A stretch of 64,000 bases of DNA from Enoplolaimus lenunculus (lineage: Eukaryota > Nematoda > Enoplea > Enoplida > Thoracostomopsidae). The stretch's first letter is position 1, and the number at the start of each line of letters is the position of its first letter. The DNA lies in contig JASANG010001288.1 of the NCBI GenBank assembly GCA_030248215.1, forward strand, positions 141,001-205,000. Direction: 5' to 3'. Made by a program: the position numbers and the translations under genes. The notes beneath the pieces were generated by a model, which had not been told where the DNA came from, searched no databases, and worked only from the letters and a program-made list of their open reading frames with translations. Below are positions 1 through 12,312 of the stretch, piece by piece.

Positions 1-2415
1 ATTTATACCATCATTAGTATTTATGCCAAGTACCATCGAACTGATTGACTTTACTTTTTCATATTGTTTCTGTCGCACATTTAACGTAGATGTTTGCATG
101 TGACCTTGTACGTTCACAATCCTTATTGGGTTACAATAACGCTGGAATACCAGTTACGGATGAGGAGTGTTGTTCTATGAGCGTAGCAAAATATACATAT
201 CTCAGCCAGGGATCGACCGGATGTACGGTTACGGTTTAATATCCGGCACAATCGGACATTCGTATCCGGTCCCGGCATCCGCCATAAACATAGCGGATAC
301 CGGATATCTGTGGTCCAAACATCATAAAACTCTTTTTTGCACATCAAAATACTAGATATTTTGAAGCGACTGCAATTCCGAGCAATTCATGAATGGACGG
401 ACACTGACATGGAATGGAAACTCCAAACCAAAAATTAATTTTAAATACCGAGACTCAAGAAACCGAACCCTGCCAAATACCGAGACTTGCCGAGACTGAG
501 CCTGCCATCCCTGATCTTAGCTACTCTGTTTTACAGTAATATGCCCTTAAAAGGAACATGGATCAAGCCAATGTTGCAACTGGACGCAGCACTACAAAAA
601 ACATAGAATAGTATAGTAGGGACGTTGCTAAAAGGTTAGAAATGCACCGGCGCGTTGGGTACGTTAAGCCCCGTAAGGAAGAATTGTAAGTCGCGTTCTG
701 ATATTTGAATGCTATAAAGTATTAGATTTAAATTCATGCTCCGGCTCCGTCAGCTTTTGGTATCTGATCGCACCTTGTTATCTTTATTTTTTGTTTGTTT
801 TAGCCAACGTTTTATGGTCAATGTGTTGAGCCAGTTGGATAAAAACAATTAATGCAAATCACTTGGTATCGGGTGACATTTGAATTTAAGATTTCACAAC
901 CGATTTAAAGAGTGATATGTATGTTATGTAAGTATGTAACTGCTACTTATAGTTTTTGTTAGCTTGGACGTTTGTTATTGATGAGGAATGTAGGCGAATT
1001 TCAGGCATAGTGTAAAACCCGTTATAGGATTAAAATGAGTTTTCGGGAATATCAACTGTCCGGAAGGAAAGTAAAGTTATAAGGCTCGGTTTAACCAGCA
1101 TGGTTTAGAGAAATTGTACTCGTGGTGGTATATTTTAGTTGTTTTTAAGTTATTGAATACCACTCTAATTGTTTTGCTGTAACTGGATTTCTTTGTATAT
1201 ATTGTTATTTTTGTTTGTTCCTGTATCTTTTTCTATTTGCAGATAAGACGTTTATGTCGATAATGTCTGTTTACGCTTTTTTGAAAATCTAGGTTGAGCT
1301 CTGAATAGAAATGTCGCGTAAAGACGTGTTTTTGGATTTATCAACAATTTGATGTAGGTGTCAGTGAGCATGAAAATCAGTGTTATTTTGGTGTTTATTT
1401 TTGATGAACAGCTCGTTTTGTATGTGCGATTTTTAATATCCGCTTTATTGATCTATGATAAATTAATAATGTTTTTATTGTAGGAAGCTGTGTAGTGCAT
1501 TTTATTATCGAAATGGTAAAATACGAAGTTTTTTGTTTTTTTAAATTGCTGGGTTGGCTTTGATTAGTTTTAAAGTGCGCAAATCGTTTACACTTTTCTG
1601 ACACACGTTATGTTAAACTAGTTTTGGATAAATTTCGGTGTCAGTTCGTCAAGATCTAGTTTTGGTATTTGGGCTGTCGTACATTTACCACACGCTCCTG
1701 CCTGTGCTTATACAATCCCCGTAAGCTTAAGCCGGAGCGTAAGCTTTGCGAAAATTTCAACAACTGCAATAAGTAGTAGGGTGCAAGCCGAGTTTCGATT
1801 CCGGATAGAATTTCGGTTCATTCCTATTCCAGTATAAAATTCCGATTCTTATTCCTATACCGATTGAATTAAATTCGGTTTGGCACTCTGATGCGTAGTT
1901 TACAAAGAGCCTGCTTCTCCAAAGGCGTTGGCGAAAGTTAGGTGTGCTACGTATTTATTGTTATTTTGATTTTTTTATTGTGTTATAATGAACAACAAAC
2001 GCTATTTGTATCTGTTTTATATTTATTAATGATATTATATTTACAATTGCTGATTGTAACATGGTATGTACTGGACGTGCTAATAACGGTTCTATACATA
2101 TTGTCATTCGTTAGTGGTTCGGTTTTTATGGATTTGGTTGTATAATTCTATTTTGGCTGTAGGAATTTTGAAAAGCCATAATCGACCAATTTCCTACGAA
2201 ATTTGTGCGTTTTGGATATTGGTTGAGCAAAGCTAAAGAAAAGTCTTGAATATGTTTTAAGCAGTGTAGCATCAGAGCTTATTTGAGATTGGATACGTGG
2301 TAAATAGGCTCTGGCCTGTTTCGTATGCTATAGTATACCTATTGCAATGATAGTTCTTTTGATTAACATAGTGTTCGCAAGAAGGATGTAACCGGACGCA
2401 AAAAATACAGGAGCC

Positions 2416-2800
2416 CAGGGTTTAACTGGATGTCCGTTTCTGTAACAAATCGGTGTCCGTTTTCGGTATGTGAATAACAGAAATTCTGTTACTTTTACGT
2501 CCGAAATTAGTTCTAAATCACATTAATATCTGGCAATTTTTCATTACAAATGTGCTGCAATTGTTCGAAATGAAATAAAAATTACGAAATTCATTTAAAA
2601 TCTTTTAAATTTCAATGAATCCGCACTTTTTTTTGTTTAAAATTGTAGAACGCCCGGTGAACATTTGCAGACCTCTGTTGTGTTGGCAGAAAAATGAAAC
2701 ATCTTTGAAATTTCTATACCTTAATATCCGTTTTTCGTTTTCGTTTCCGCAATTTTGATCACTATCCGTTTCCGGTTTTTTACTATCCGCTTACACTGCC
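2416..2800. mobile_element. Short non-autonomous DNA element, 'ACCGGATATCCG' family
   Basis: The left part reads like a degraded GGGTGTAACCGGA end and the right part carries CTATCCG words followed by TTACAC, a rough inverted match. The middle (GCAATTTTTCATTACA, then GAAATGAAATAAAA) recurs at about 13116-13452 and, more diverged, around 8170-8740. It has no coding capacity. The superfamily is uncertain; the ends resemble the hAT-like CAGGGTGCAACCGG family seen at 60787. Confidence 0.5.
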
Positions 2801-3325
2801 GGAACCGGATGTAACAATATCCGGTTTGAACCGAAGGTGGATTTAAAGTGCATATTTCCGTGAAAATTAAGACTGGAAAGTGTATAAAATAAGAAGCGAT
2901 TCCCATTTTGAGTGCCTGTATGTGTTGTGTCCGTTAGAGGATAGACTCCATAAGTCCTAACTAGAGTCCATAAACGAGACCAAAGCAGACGAATAACATA
3001 AACTGCTGAAATATGTGACAGACACTCAGACAACCGACGCACACTTTATTAAAAATAAATGTTGAACCGATTAACAAGGAAACGCTCTGAAGAGGCAAAA
3101 TAAATATCAGTCTCCTCTTGTTTTGGTCACTACAGTACCGGAACCAGTCTGGAAAATGATTTGCAGATTTTGCATATAGCTACCCTGACTCACGTTGTTT
3201 CCAACTTTTGCAAGTTTTGCGATTGAATTGCACTCGTAAAAATCTGTGTTGCAGCAATAAGTCGTAAGTAGATAAACACCCCGTAAAGGGGTGTTTAAGC
3301 GAAAAATTTTCCGTTTACTAGCTAT

Positions 3326-3592
3326 AACCCCTTCTCACATTGAGTTGCATGTAGGCAACTCAGCGCAGTGTATAGTACGTTAAATAGTATATATCGCACC
3401 GTGTTTAACAATTGCAACACGTATACATAGTACTAAATCACCACAAGACGTGAGAGCCCCTTCGGGCTCGAGCGTCAAACTCCAATGGCTGAGTGGTGAT
3501 GGTATACGCCTCCCACTCCAGTCACTGGAGTTCCAATCCTAGCATAAAAGTAGGTCTCATGGGAAATAGAAAATATTCATGTGAGAAAGGGT
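3326..3592 (+). mobile_element. TIR element carrying a tRNA-like core, copy 1
   Basis: The ends are inverted copies of each other (CCCCTTCTCACAT on the left, ATGTGAGAAAGGG on the right). Inside, TGGCTGAGTGG is a good tRNA A box, and GAGTTCCAATCC about 45 bases later is a B box with one change from consensus. A second copy lies at 15319-15554 with intact TTAA on both sides; here the flanks are degraded. The element looks like a piggyBac-type MITE that picked up a tRNA gene or a tRNA-derived SINE. It cannot fold into a convincing complete tRNA cloverleaf, so I do not call a functional tRNA. Confidence 0.6.
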
Positions 3593-4112
3593 AAGTATAA
3601 ACTGTCGAATATCGATTTAGAATAAATTATCGTTTGTTCGTTAAGATTTTCATTATATATTCTATGTTTATCTTTATACAAATATGCAGTAAATTTTCGA
3701 TACAGATTGTTCTATAGTTAATGATACTCAATGATAATCTCGCGTTATCATTGTTGTAAACAGTCAGGTTGGTTGCCTTCGTTTCAGTAAATTCAGAGGT
3801 TTGTTTTACCAGACGGATCATTGGCTCATTTCCGAGAAATTTTAAAGCTTCATTGTTGGTAACGTTGCGCAAGCACAGTCCATTATTAGACCGTTAAATT
3901 GCTCAAAATTTTCAGAAATTAAACGAAATTTCAATAACATTTCGAGAATTTGAAAATTGTAACTTTAACGCCAATTTGTTAACTTTGCGTGTGGTTTTGA
4001 TTCGGTTTTAGCTTTGCCGTATTTTGCGGTTTGGTTTCCTCTTGACATGCTATTATCCTACTTATGCGCTTAGCGTGAAATTTGCACATTTGAATCGTAT
4101 CATGGTGTAAGG

Positions 4113-4692
4113 GTGCGACCGGAGCCGGAGATCAACGAAACTTGCCGAAGTCGGTAACTACAGGGTACAACCGGGCAGTTCCGGTATTTGGATAGTAAAA
4201 TTTATCGTTTTAGCGCGTTTCGTTTTATTTTTGTCACGATTTTCAGGAAAGAATTTCCCAAATCTCTCGGAAAATTAGCGTAAAACCAAACAACCTAACA
4301 AAGTATTGCAGATATGGGCTAAAATTAACTGATTAACCATCATTTTTACCGCCTAATTTCGCCTCGCCGCTGGCTTCGGCAAGTTTCATTGACCTCCGGC
4401 TCCGATATTTTTCACCTCCGGCTGCACCCTGGTTAATTAGGTAATTGTCGCAATATCTGCAATATTTTGTTAAGTTGTTCGGCTTTACGCTAATTTTCTG
4501 CGGAATTTCGGGCATTCTTCTCTGAAAATTGTGACAAAAGTAAAACGAAACGCGCTAAACAGACAAATTTCGCTAAAGTATGCAAAATTTTACTACCGAA
4601 ATTGTCGGAACCTCCTCCGGCAAAAGTTCTGCCGGAGCGGGAGACTGATTTTTTGCCGGAGGCAGACCTCCGATTGTACCCTGACTGGTATC
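4113..4692. mobile_element. Nested fold-back elements, 'AGGGTGCGACCGGA' family
   Basis: An outer GGGTGCGACCGGAGCCGG end at about 4115 is matched by GGCTGCACCCTGG near 4424-4432. A second pair runs from GGGTACAACCGG (about 4165) to CCGATTGTACCCTGAC (about 4670-4685). The interior words (GCAGATA, TTACGCTAATTTTC and others) occur at 4255-4315 and again in inverted order at 4445-4515, so the whole block can fold back on itself. The simplest reading is one element inserted into another of the same family. No protein is encoded. Confidence 0.55.
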
Positions 4693-4808
4693 GATACGAA
4701 TTAAAAACGTTTCTTTAATTGTAAATTTTTCGCGTTTCTGTATTTGAACATTGACCGTTTTGGATAACGCTTTGCAGTTGCGACTTAAACTCAAAGATTT
4801 TTAATTTT

Positions 4809-7800
4809 ATGATCAATAAATGTTATCGATTGTTATGGTCTCGAACGTGCCTTAATACTGTGATCTCAGCTATGTCATGTGCCGTTTCGGAAAGACCTAC
4901 TTCAGCTACGGTTGTTGGAGGACATCTTAAATGCATCAATTCAACATATCCCAGAACTGACGGCAAGGTGAGCTTTGTTTACCAGGCGTACAATATTGTG
5001 CACTTGAAAATAGTTGATATATTAAGTATTGTATGAATGAAGTTTGTGGTTTTATTAATAACCGAAGCAGATGCTGAGCTGGATATTGAAACATAAAAGT
5101 TTCCGCCAATGTAAAGAACAGGACCGTAACAGTCGTATAAGCATGTTACTAAGGCTAAGCGTACGAATGAGCTTATACTTAGGCCTAGTCTTTCGCAAAA
5201 AGTAGTCTAAAGCCTAAGCTTATTCTGTTGCAGTCCCACAATTGCCGCTCCGCCCATAACTCTTATATGGGCTTAAGATTCAAAGATTTATTTTGCTGCC
5301 AACATAATTGAGGTGTGCAAATATTCACCAGGTTTTTGAAAAGTTTTAGGCAAAAATATAACGAATGCATGCGAAATTTAAGATTTTGGAGGAATTTCGT
5401 CATTTTGAACCCAACAATTGCAGCATCACAACAGCAACGGAATGAATTTCCGAAATTTCTATAACTGAAACGTTCACCGGTTTTTACCGAAAACGAAAAC
5501 GGGAAATGTGTTAGCATGCGGATATGTTTTAATGGTTTCAATTTCGGTTTATTATGCAAGCATTTTTTTAGGTTCATCGATTTGTAATACCTGTTGGAAA
5601 AGTTGCTTGGAGCGTACCGTTCGCTGAGTACAAACCAGTTGAATTTACGGCAGACGTTGTCCAACAAAATCCAGTATGGGCCGACTCTTCTCTTGAGTAA
5701 GGAAAAAAGTTAACCTTAATTGTGTCTTAATTGGCATGACTAGATAGTTGAACAGCTAAATTAGTATTCGAATACGACAGCCTACGCATTCGTTGTGTCC
5801 CGACTGAGGGAAATCTTAAGTTAGGAGGCTAATTTTTACTGACAAATACTATTTTTAAATGAAAAACCATGGTTGGTCGTGCGTATATAGCGTGTAAACA
5901 TAGTTTATACGCTTATCTATAACATTATAATGGAATAGTGTAACAAATGCGTTTGTTTAGTCGACGCGCAAAAAGTTTATTTGAAGGCTCAAAATGTTGA
6001 ACGGGGGGGCCAAATCTCGATTGGGGTTCAACGCCAATCGTAATGGTAGTGAATTTGACAAATTGGCAAAACTTACAGCATAAAAATAATTACAGTTTTT
6101 GGGGACAAAAATGAAAAGTCAGCACGGTTTGTGCAGTTTTTGTCTCTAATATATGGATTTGTGTATTTTAGCGACAAAGACTTTAATCCAAAGTTTAATG
6201 AAATTGACGGAAAAGTAGATCGACGCAGTTTTACGGGCAGATATGAAGTTGTCGAAAGACGGCCAAGGTAAGTGACGTTGTTAGTTTGTTCATGAGGTAT
6301 CGGTGTAAGGTATTGATTGTATATCAGATTACCGGACTGTCATAGAGGGCTATGTTTAACCAGGCAGGTTTTTGGGGAGCATATTTGGGATGATCTAATT
6401 GTGTTTATTACTAGTTTTTCAATAAAATAAACCTTAAAAAGAAGCAAATTGTATAAAGTGCCAGAGGGAACATTCGTTACAAGTGTATGTTTGGCCAGCT
6501 ATCGTTATTTTATTGTTTAAAGCCTTGTTCACACGTCGTGCATTTGTTTTAGCGTGAACTTGCAGCTGCAACTTACCCGTGCACGTTTTTTTATTTCAAC
6601 CACTTTTCGCAAGACTGGCAACTGCAAATTCTCGCTTAAAAAACTTGTACGTGTCGTTGTCGATAGGACTTTTACTCTCGATGCTTCAAATACAATTACT
6701 GGTTTTACTGGTCCACTTGGAAGGCTTTGGTGACACATTGCAATCTTGTCGGTTTGGTAGAATTATGGGTTTACTGCAATTATGACGCTGCAGTTTGCTG
6801 TCTTTGAGTAACTCTAAGCAGATTTCTATACGTTTGTGCTTCGGTATAATGTCAAGTATATGGTCAAAATCTCGTCCAGAATTAAATTAGTTTTTATTGT
6901 TTGTTAAGGAATCCTATTGGCCGGACGGGAATCACAGGCCGTGGTGTTCTTGGCAAATGGGGCCCTAATCACGCTGCCGATCCAATTGTAACCAGGTGAG
7001 TTAGGGTAAACAAATCGACAGAAGCATTTTGTTTCTGATGTAAATAAAGCTTAGATATAATCGCTGTTGAATTAAATGTGTCGAAAATCTGGTTAGCTTT
7101 AAGATTAAGTTGTCATTATACCAGGTATTGTCGTTGACGTTTTGTTATAAAATAAAATTTTAGATGGAAGCGGCTCGAAAATGGTTCTATTGAACTACAT
7201 TCCGAAACCAAAATGCCGATACTCGAAGCCGTGCTGATTGAACGCAGGGATTGTAAAGAATGGGCCATTCCTGGAGTAAGCGGAGTTTTGATTTTCAAGG
7301 TATCGCGTTACGACGCGTTACGATTTGAAGTTGTAAAATGTCTGTGCCATTTGTGTAACAAAGTTTGTTTTTAAGCTAAACGTTCGGAAATTTGGGGCTG
7401 GAATGCCGTGAGAGTTTTTATACTAGTATGTTGTCCGCAGTGCTTGTATATTTTTAACTTTGTTGACAGTTTGTCCGAGTCGATTACTTTTTCGACGTGC
7501 TGTGATTCTTTCAGGGAATGGTCGATCCCGGTGAAGTAGTCACAGAAACCTTACGACGAGAATTTGGTGAAGAAGCGTTGAATCATGAAGAACTGAGTGA
7601 TTCTGATCGGAAACGTGCCCAGACGGAAATTGCTCATTTGTTTAACAGTGGACAGAAAGTAAGCTTATTGTGATTTGGCGTCGCGCCTTTGGTATGGACA
7701 GTTATATGGTTTTATCATAGTTTGTAATGCTTTCAGTTAGCTAACATTTTAGCAAGCTCATCAGGCCCGCAACAAAGGGGACACAAAGGGAGCGCGGCCA

Positions 7801-9047
7801 TCCTTTTCCGTACGTACAGTATGACCTCCCCTGAACGAAAATTGTTGTACTGTAATAAGAGAATTCTATGTAACAGGAAACCTTTCCTTGCATTCTTCTG
7901 AACATCTTCTTGCTTTCTCTACTAACAAGTCCTGGTGCTTGGCCGATGCTGACAGGTGAATTTTGTGTCTGTTTAGTAAGATAACTTTTTTAAACTTTTC
8001 ATTATCACCGTTATCTCGACGGCAAAATTTATTCGGAATTATACATGACTTAATATAGAATGGAACAAAACATTTCATGACTGTACACTGATTTTCTCTT
8101 AAAATGAGCCGAATACCACTTTTAAGTAACGTGATTAGGAGTTTTACGTGGGGAAAGGTTTTGTTCTATGCGTGTTATTGTTTGAATTTTATTTTTTGTC
8201 CGTTTCCATTAGAGGAATACGGGAAATTCCGATATTTTATGCCCAAAATAGTTCTAAATCTTTTATAAATCCAACATTTTCTCGTACAGATGATGCAATG
8301 TGTTCGATATGAAACAAAATAGACCAAATAAATCCAAAATCTGAAAAATTTTGTATGCCTTTACAATTTTTTCTTTAATATTATAGAAAGTCTTGTAAAT
8401 ATTTGTAGGCCTCAATTATATGGGCAGAAAAATAAAAAAATCATTAAAACTTTTATACTTCAATATTCGTTTTCCGTTTCCATTATTTTGATCACTATTC
8501 GATTGTGTAGATGATGCAATGTGTTCGATATGAAACAAAATAGACCAAATAAATCCAAAATCTGAAAAATTTTGTATGCCTTTACAATTTTTTCTTTAAT
8601 ATTATAGAAAGTCTTGTAAATATTTGTAGGCCTCAATTATATGGGCAGAAAAATAAAAAAATCATTAAAACTTTTATACTTCAATATTCGTTTTCCGTTT
8701 CCATTATTTTGATCACTATTCGATTGTGTTACTTTTTACTATCCATTTATTACAACCAGTTATTTAATTTGGTATCGTAGCTGCTATTGCTTAGAATTGA
8801 GTTTTATTCAATGTAGATATATCGTGGCTATGTCGATGACCCACGTAACACTGACAACGCTTGGATGGAAACGGTAGCGATGAATTTTCACGACGACACA
8901 GGAAAGTCTCTCGGAAGATTGAGTTTAACCGCAGGCAGTGATGCTGCTCGGGTACAGTGGCATTCCGTTCAGTCGTCGCTTCAGTTGTATGCAAGTCATC
9001 GTGAATTGATTGAAAAAGTTGCACAGTTACACTCGGCACATTGGTGA
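4809..9047 (+). CDS. NUDT9 (ndx-6-like): ADP-ribose pyrophosphatase, NUDT9 family (complete, 7 exons, 317 aa)
   Basis: Exons: 4809-4967, 5572-5696, 6172-6267, 6909-6995, 7164-7275, 7515-7658, 8817-9047; all junctions are GT-AG, phases agree and no stop interrupts the frame. NUDT9 enzymes hydrolyse ADP-ribose to AMP and ribose 5-phosphate. Family marks run in order: [11 protein letters not shown] and VWAD (exon 2), NPIGRTG, then [16 protein letters not shown] (exons 4-5), [16 protein letters not shown], the Nudix helix REFGEEAL (exon 6) with its catalytic glutamates, and [16 protein letters not shown] plus LYASH near the C terminus. The first 23 residues have Arg/Lys and no acidic residue, which fits a mitochondrial presequence (inferred). 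I chose ATG 4809 because it opens this exon; no acceptor just upstream competes. Length is close to human NUDT9 (350 aa). Intron 6 carries a fresh 221-bp duplication. Confidence 0.93.
5104..5250. mobile_element. TTAGGC-bearing MITE, 'CCAATGTAWAGAACAGGRC' family, copy in NUDT9 intron 1
   Basis: It opens with CCAATGTAAAGAACAGGACC and GTAACAGTCGTATAAGC, then CTAAGCCTAAGC-type words, and ends with a degraded inverted end. Relatives lie at about 16042-16262, 55583-56000, 56562-56643 and 56930-57042. Confidence 0.5.
6521..6830. mobile_element. MITE, 'CACACGTGCAAGTTTTTGC' family, copy in NUDT9 intron 3
   Basis: GCCTTGTTCACACGTCGTGCA at the left, a core rich in GCAGCTGCAA / TTGCAGCTGC words, and repeated AACTTGCA / TGCAAGTT in both orientations identify it. 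The same word set occurs at 15557-15925, 21600-21985, 34192-34352 and 38161-38457. It has no coding capacity. Edges are approximate. Confidence 0.5.
8288..8729 (+). repeat. Tandem duplication, two 221-bp copies, in NUDT9 intron 6
   Basis: Bases 8288-8508 (starting AGATGATGCAATGTG, ending CGATTGTGT) are repeated head to tail at 8509-8729. I found no difference on reading the two copies side by side. The duplicated unit is itself part of the ACCGGATATCCG-type dispersed repeat. The copies stay within the intron and do not touch a splice site; the acceptor of the last exon is at 8816. Confidence 0.9.
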
Positions 9048-9052
9048 ATAAA
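9047..9052 (+). terminator. Possible poly(A) signal overlapping the NUDT9 stop codon
   Basis: The stop TGA (9045-9047) runs straight into AATAAA, sharing its last base. If this is the signal in use, the 3' UTR would be only about 15-30 nt. The motif is a perfect hexamer but short enough to arise by chance. Confidence 0.45.
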
Positions 9053-9622
9053 ATAGTTTGGGCCATGTTTGCTGTAACGGCTTGACTGCTAATTAAGTCA
9101 AAGCGTAAGCATATGCCTAAGCCATCCAGTTGTTGTAGGAGTAGCCAAACCATCTTCCGTAGGATGTGGGCAAACCAACGGCTGTCGACCGGTTTGTAGC
9201 AGAGCCGTTTTGCAGGACAGTGAGTCGTTATAATCTGTAAGTTCTTTAGCTTGCTGGTCTTCCAGTGAGCAGGTCGCTATATAATTAACATTGGCCAATA
9301 GTTTACAAGGCTTTTAAGTTTGTCATTGTTGTGCTGTGATGTTACTCGCTAACAATTGAATTGAGGGCAAGCGCTGTTTTGTGTTAGGCTGTGGAAGTTA
9401 TTTTAAAAAAAATAACTAAAAGACTTAAATGGTACTGTTTACTTAAATTAAAAAGGTAACTAAGTCCATAGGATAGCCAAGAGATGTTCCGGTTTTACAA
9501 CATTAGGCATGACATTAATCTGAGGAATTGTTGACAGATAATGCGAAATTGATGGTCGAAAAGGTACGTAGTGATATACAACCTTTTATAATAACATTTC
9601 GCTTATGTATAATATGAAAGTG

Positions 9623-9831
9623 CACTGCAAAAATTGGTGTGTTAAATAGACTCACTCCGAAGCATGCTCAACGGGACTACACAAACTGAGTCAATTTCTA
9701 GTCCGCCGGAGTCAGATTTGATTCACTAAGTCGCACGTTTCACCCTGGCGGAGTCGACTACGCCTCAGTTTGTGTAGTCCCGGAGATCCTATTTCGGAGA
9801 GAGTCAATTTCACTCACCATTTTTTGCGGTG
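9623..9831. mobile_element. Palindromic MITE, 'TA-CACTGCAAAAA' family, copy 1
   Basis: Left end CACTGCAAAAATTGG then GACTCACTCCGAA; right end TTTCGGAGAGAGTCAATTTC then CACCATTTTTTGCGGTG. The two halves are inverted copies, giving a long hairpin. Other copies at 11043, 13896 and 17434 show TA at one or both edges, which fits a Tc1/mariner-type element. Confidence 0.75.
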
Positions 9832-11042
9832 TGCCGTTATAGACAAGTAAATCAGGTATTTTATTGGATTAAAAACCAGGTATGTGCTTGTTTAAATGGA
9901 GCAATATGCTTTGCTTTTGCAGTATTCATACAGGAGTACAGTGTCAACTACGATATCTTAACCCTGTTATTCAACTAAGTCACTAGCTCACACCGTACAA
10001 AACAAATGCAAACGTTAGCGTGACAAACTCCGGATACTCCGTAATCCCAAATAACCGTACAAAATCCCAAGAATTCCCCAAGTAAAACTGTCGAGGCTAG
10101 CCCCGCTAGAATCGACATCCCCAGAATAACTCCCAAATATTACCAAGAATCCCCTTACATTTCCAAGTGACCCCGATTTCCCCTGGTACTGCCCGAAGGC
10201 TCCGTGCTGTGCGCTTTTACTGCTGAATCCCTGTTGCCGGTTTTCACCGTAGGCTCACATTGGAGCTACCGTGACACTTTAATCCAGTTAAATCCTTATC
10301 CACCTAAGTCGCCCGGAACACTGATGCAATTCAACTCCAACAAATATTCAAAGACACGCACTAAGCCAGGTGAAAAACACTGTAAAACAAGAGCCGAATT
10401 TCGTAAGATCACAACAACTAAACTGATTATGGAGGCTGGCTACCCCAGCCCCCATGTTGAGCTGATTTGCATGTTTTTGTGTGTCCCGGGTGTCTCAGGC
10501 ACCTTAGGGACACACGTTTCCGTCATTGCAATAACTAACAACAACAACAATACAAACCCCCCCATTACCCCCTAGCTAAGTGCTTTGGCACTTTAGCCAG
10601 CAAAAATATTTATTAAATGGCCACGCAGGGCCCCTGAGTACTGATACCTTGCGGACGCAACCGTCATGCATGGACATCGCTAACATCGGAATTTTCGGTT
10701 AAACGTATATGCATCAATATTTACTGGAACCGGATATCCTGTTGCGTCGTGTTACAGTTGGTTTACAGATCGAATTTTTGCATAACACTCAACCATTTTA
10801 CACTTTGGATTGCCATTTTTGAGTTTTTTTACAACATTGGTTTCTAGAATCGAATTGTTAACGTACGTTTTTATTCACAATAAATGAAAGTTTACAAAAA
10901 AGATGATCATGGAAAACGTTCAAATACTAAAACAATTATTGACTGCAACAATAATAAAATGACTAAAAGAGAAATTTTGGTACTTTGGCGTATTTTGGGC
11001 AACTTTCCAGCATCAGTTTTTACTATAGTTTCATAGCACATA

Positions 11043-11243
11043 CACTGCAAAAAATAGTGAGCCAAATTGACTCTGTTCGAAATAGGCTTTTCCTGACTAT
11101 ACAAACTGAGTCAAAATTCGACTCCGCCAGAGTCAAATTGAGTCGAATTTGACTCTGGCGGAGTGGAATTTTGCCTAAGTTGTGTAGTCAGGGAAAGCCT
11201 ATTTCGGAGAGAGTCTCAATTTGACTCAGCATTTCTTGCAGTG
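11043..11243. mobile_element. Palindromic MITE, 'TA-CACTGCAAAAA' family, copy 2
   Basis: It begins TA|CACTGCAAAAAATAGTGAG and ends TTTCTTGCAGTG. The arms share GACTC, AATAGGCTTTTCC and GAGTCAAATT words in inverted order. It has the same architecture as the copies at 9623, 13896 and 17434. Confidence 0.78.
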
Positions 11244-12089
11244 AGTAAACTCGATTGTTCAATAAACTAGAAAATTTGCACACAGACTTTTGTGGATTCG
11301 TGAACGCTTTTGCGTATTTCGGCTAAGTTGGACTACTAGTAGCTATTTAAAAGCAAACTTTGACTTGTTAACCGGCTGTAATACACTATTATGTTGAATA
11401 TACGCTTTCAATAATTATGTGTGCAACTGGAAACGAACATCGTGACTCTCAGCCGGAGCTGAAGATGCAAGAAATTTAGCAGGAGAGAAATGCTTTTTAG
11501 AGAATTCATTAAGCACTTATTGGGAATTTTAATACAATAGAATAAACATGCTTTAACGATAATTATTTATCAGATTAGTAATTTAGAAACAAAGGATATA
11601 TATATCGCACATAAAAGAATATAATAACAAACAATAACAAGTATAAAATAATATAAAACAAGATACAAGTAATGTTTAAACTTAAAAAACTTGCAAGCTC
11701 AGCCGCATATAGCTGCGCATAGCTTCTACGTTTCAATTATAAAGACTATATATATAGTAAACTGCAAATATGCAAGTAATTGCAGAAAAGCATTCGGTGC
11801 AGTTTTGCAACAAGCATATAGCGCAAAAGCATATACAGCATGAGCAAGCAGTGCTAATTTTTAGCCAATAGCAGAGCGCACAGTTCTGAAAAAGCTAACT
11901 TAAATTACTAAATTACCTTTTTGTAACAATTAATACCCCAGTCTTAAGGAGAAGCGAAATTGCAGGGCTGCAGTTCATTATACTGGAATTTTAGATTGCT
12001 TTCAGCTGGCTTCGTAAAGTTGAACAAAAAGGTTGATACGCAAACTAGTTGTTAAAATCGCTTTGATGCGTTTCTCATAGAAATAACGG

Positions 12090-12312
12090 TGCATGTTACT
12101 TTTAGGCCCGTCCCGGTTTGTGGTGGGTCTGTAAAAAAGTAGGCTTACACTCTAGACTACATTTTTTGCTTAGGCTTCGGTTTAGGCTTACGAATACGCT
12201 TTTGCAACGTTTAGGCTTAGGCTTAGTAATACGCTTCTGCAATGCTTATTCTTAGGCTTAGGCTTAGGAATACGCTTAATCTACTGTTACGGCCCTAAAA
12301 GTAACAATGACC
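12090..12312. mobile_element. TTAGGC-bearing MITE, 'GTTACTTTTAGGGGCGTAAC' family, copy 1
   Basis: The left end CATGTTACTTTTAGGCCCG faces the right end GTTACGGCCCTAAAAGTAAC as an inverted repeat. Between them lie TTTTTTGCTTAGGCTTCGG and several GCTTAGGCTTAG tracts separated by AATACGCTTTTGCAA. Family members lie at 18686-18874, 23922-24104, 38738-39796 and 42107-42330. Confidence 0.75.

Larger units (their letters stand above)
1..4808. other. Intergenic, repeat-rich; no gene recognised
   Basis: No coding exon could be supported on either strand; open frames are all under 85 codons and match no family I know. The stretch holds fragments of dispersed elements: a piece rich in CCGGATA-type words near 170-320, half an element end near 730-775, a degenerate AT-rich run of CCGATT/CCTATTCC words at 1785-1885, an ACCGGA-type element at about 2416-2800, part of a TACTGTAGTGACC-family element ending at about 3138, a tRNA-containing element at 3326-3592 and a fold-back structure at 4113-4692. 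The NUDT9 promoter should lie at its right end, but I see no clear TATA or initiator. Confidence 0.6.

Noticed and set aside
9098-9298. Short minus-strand ORFs behind the NUDT9 last exon (8791-9298)
   Set aside because: They are antisense shadows of the last NUDT9 exon and its flank.
10204-10575. 123-codon + ORF between NUDT9 and cuticlin
   Set aside because: No motif, a low-complexity Asn/Thr/Pro tail and no conserved neighbour; it looks like chance.
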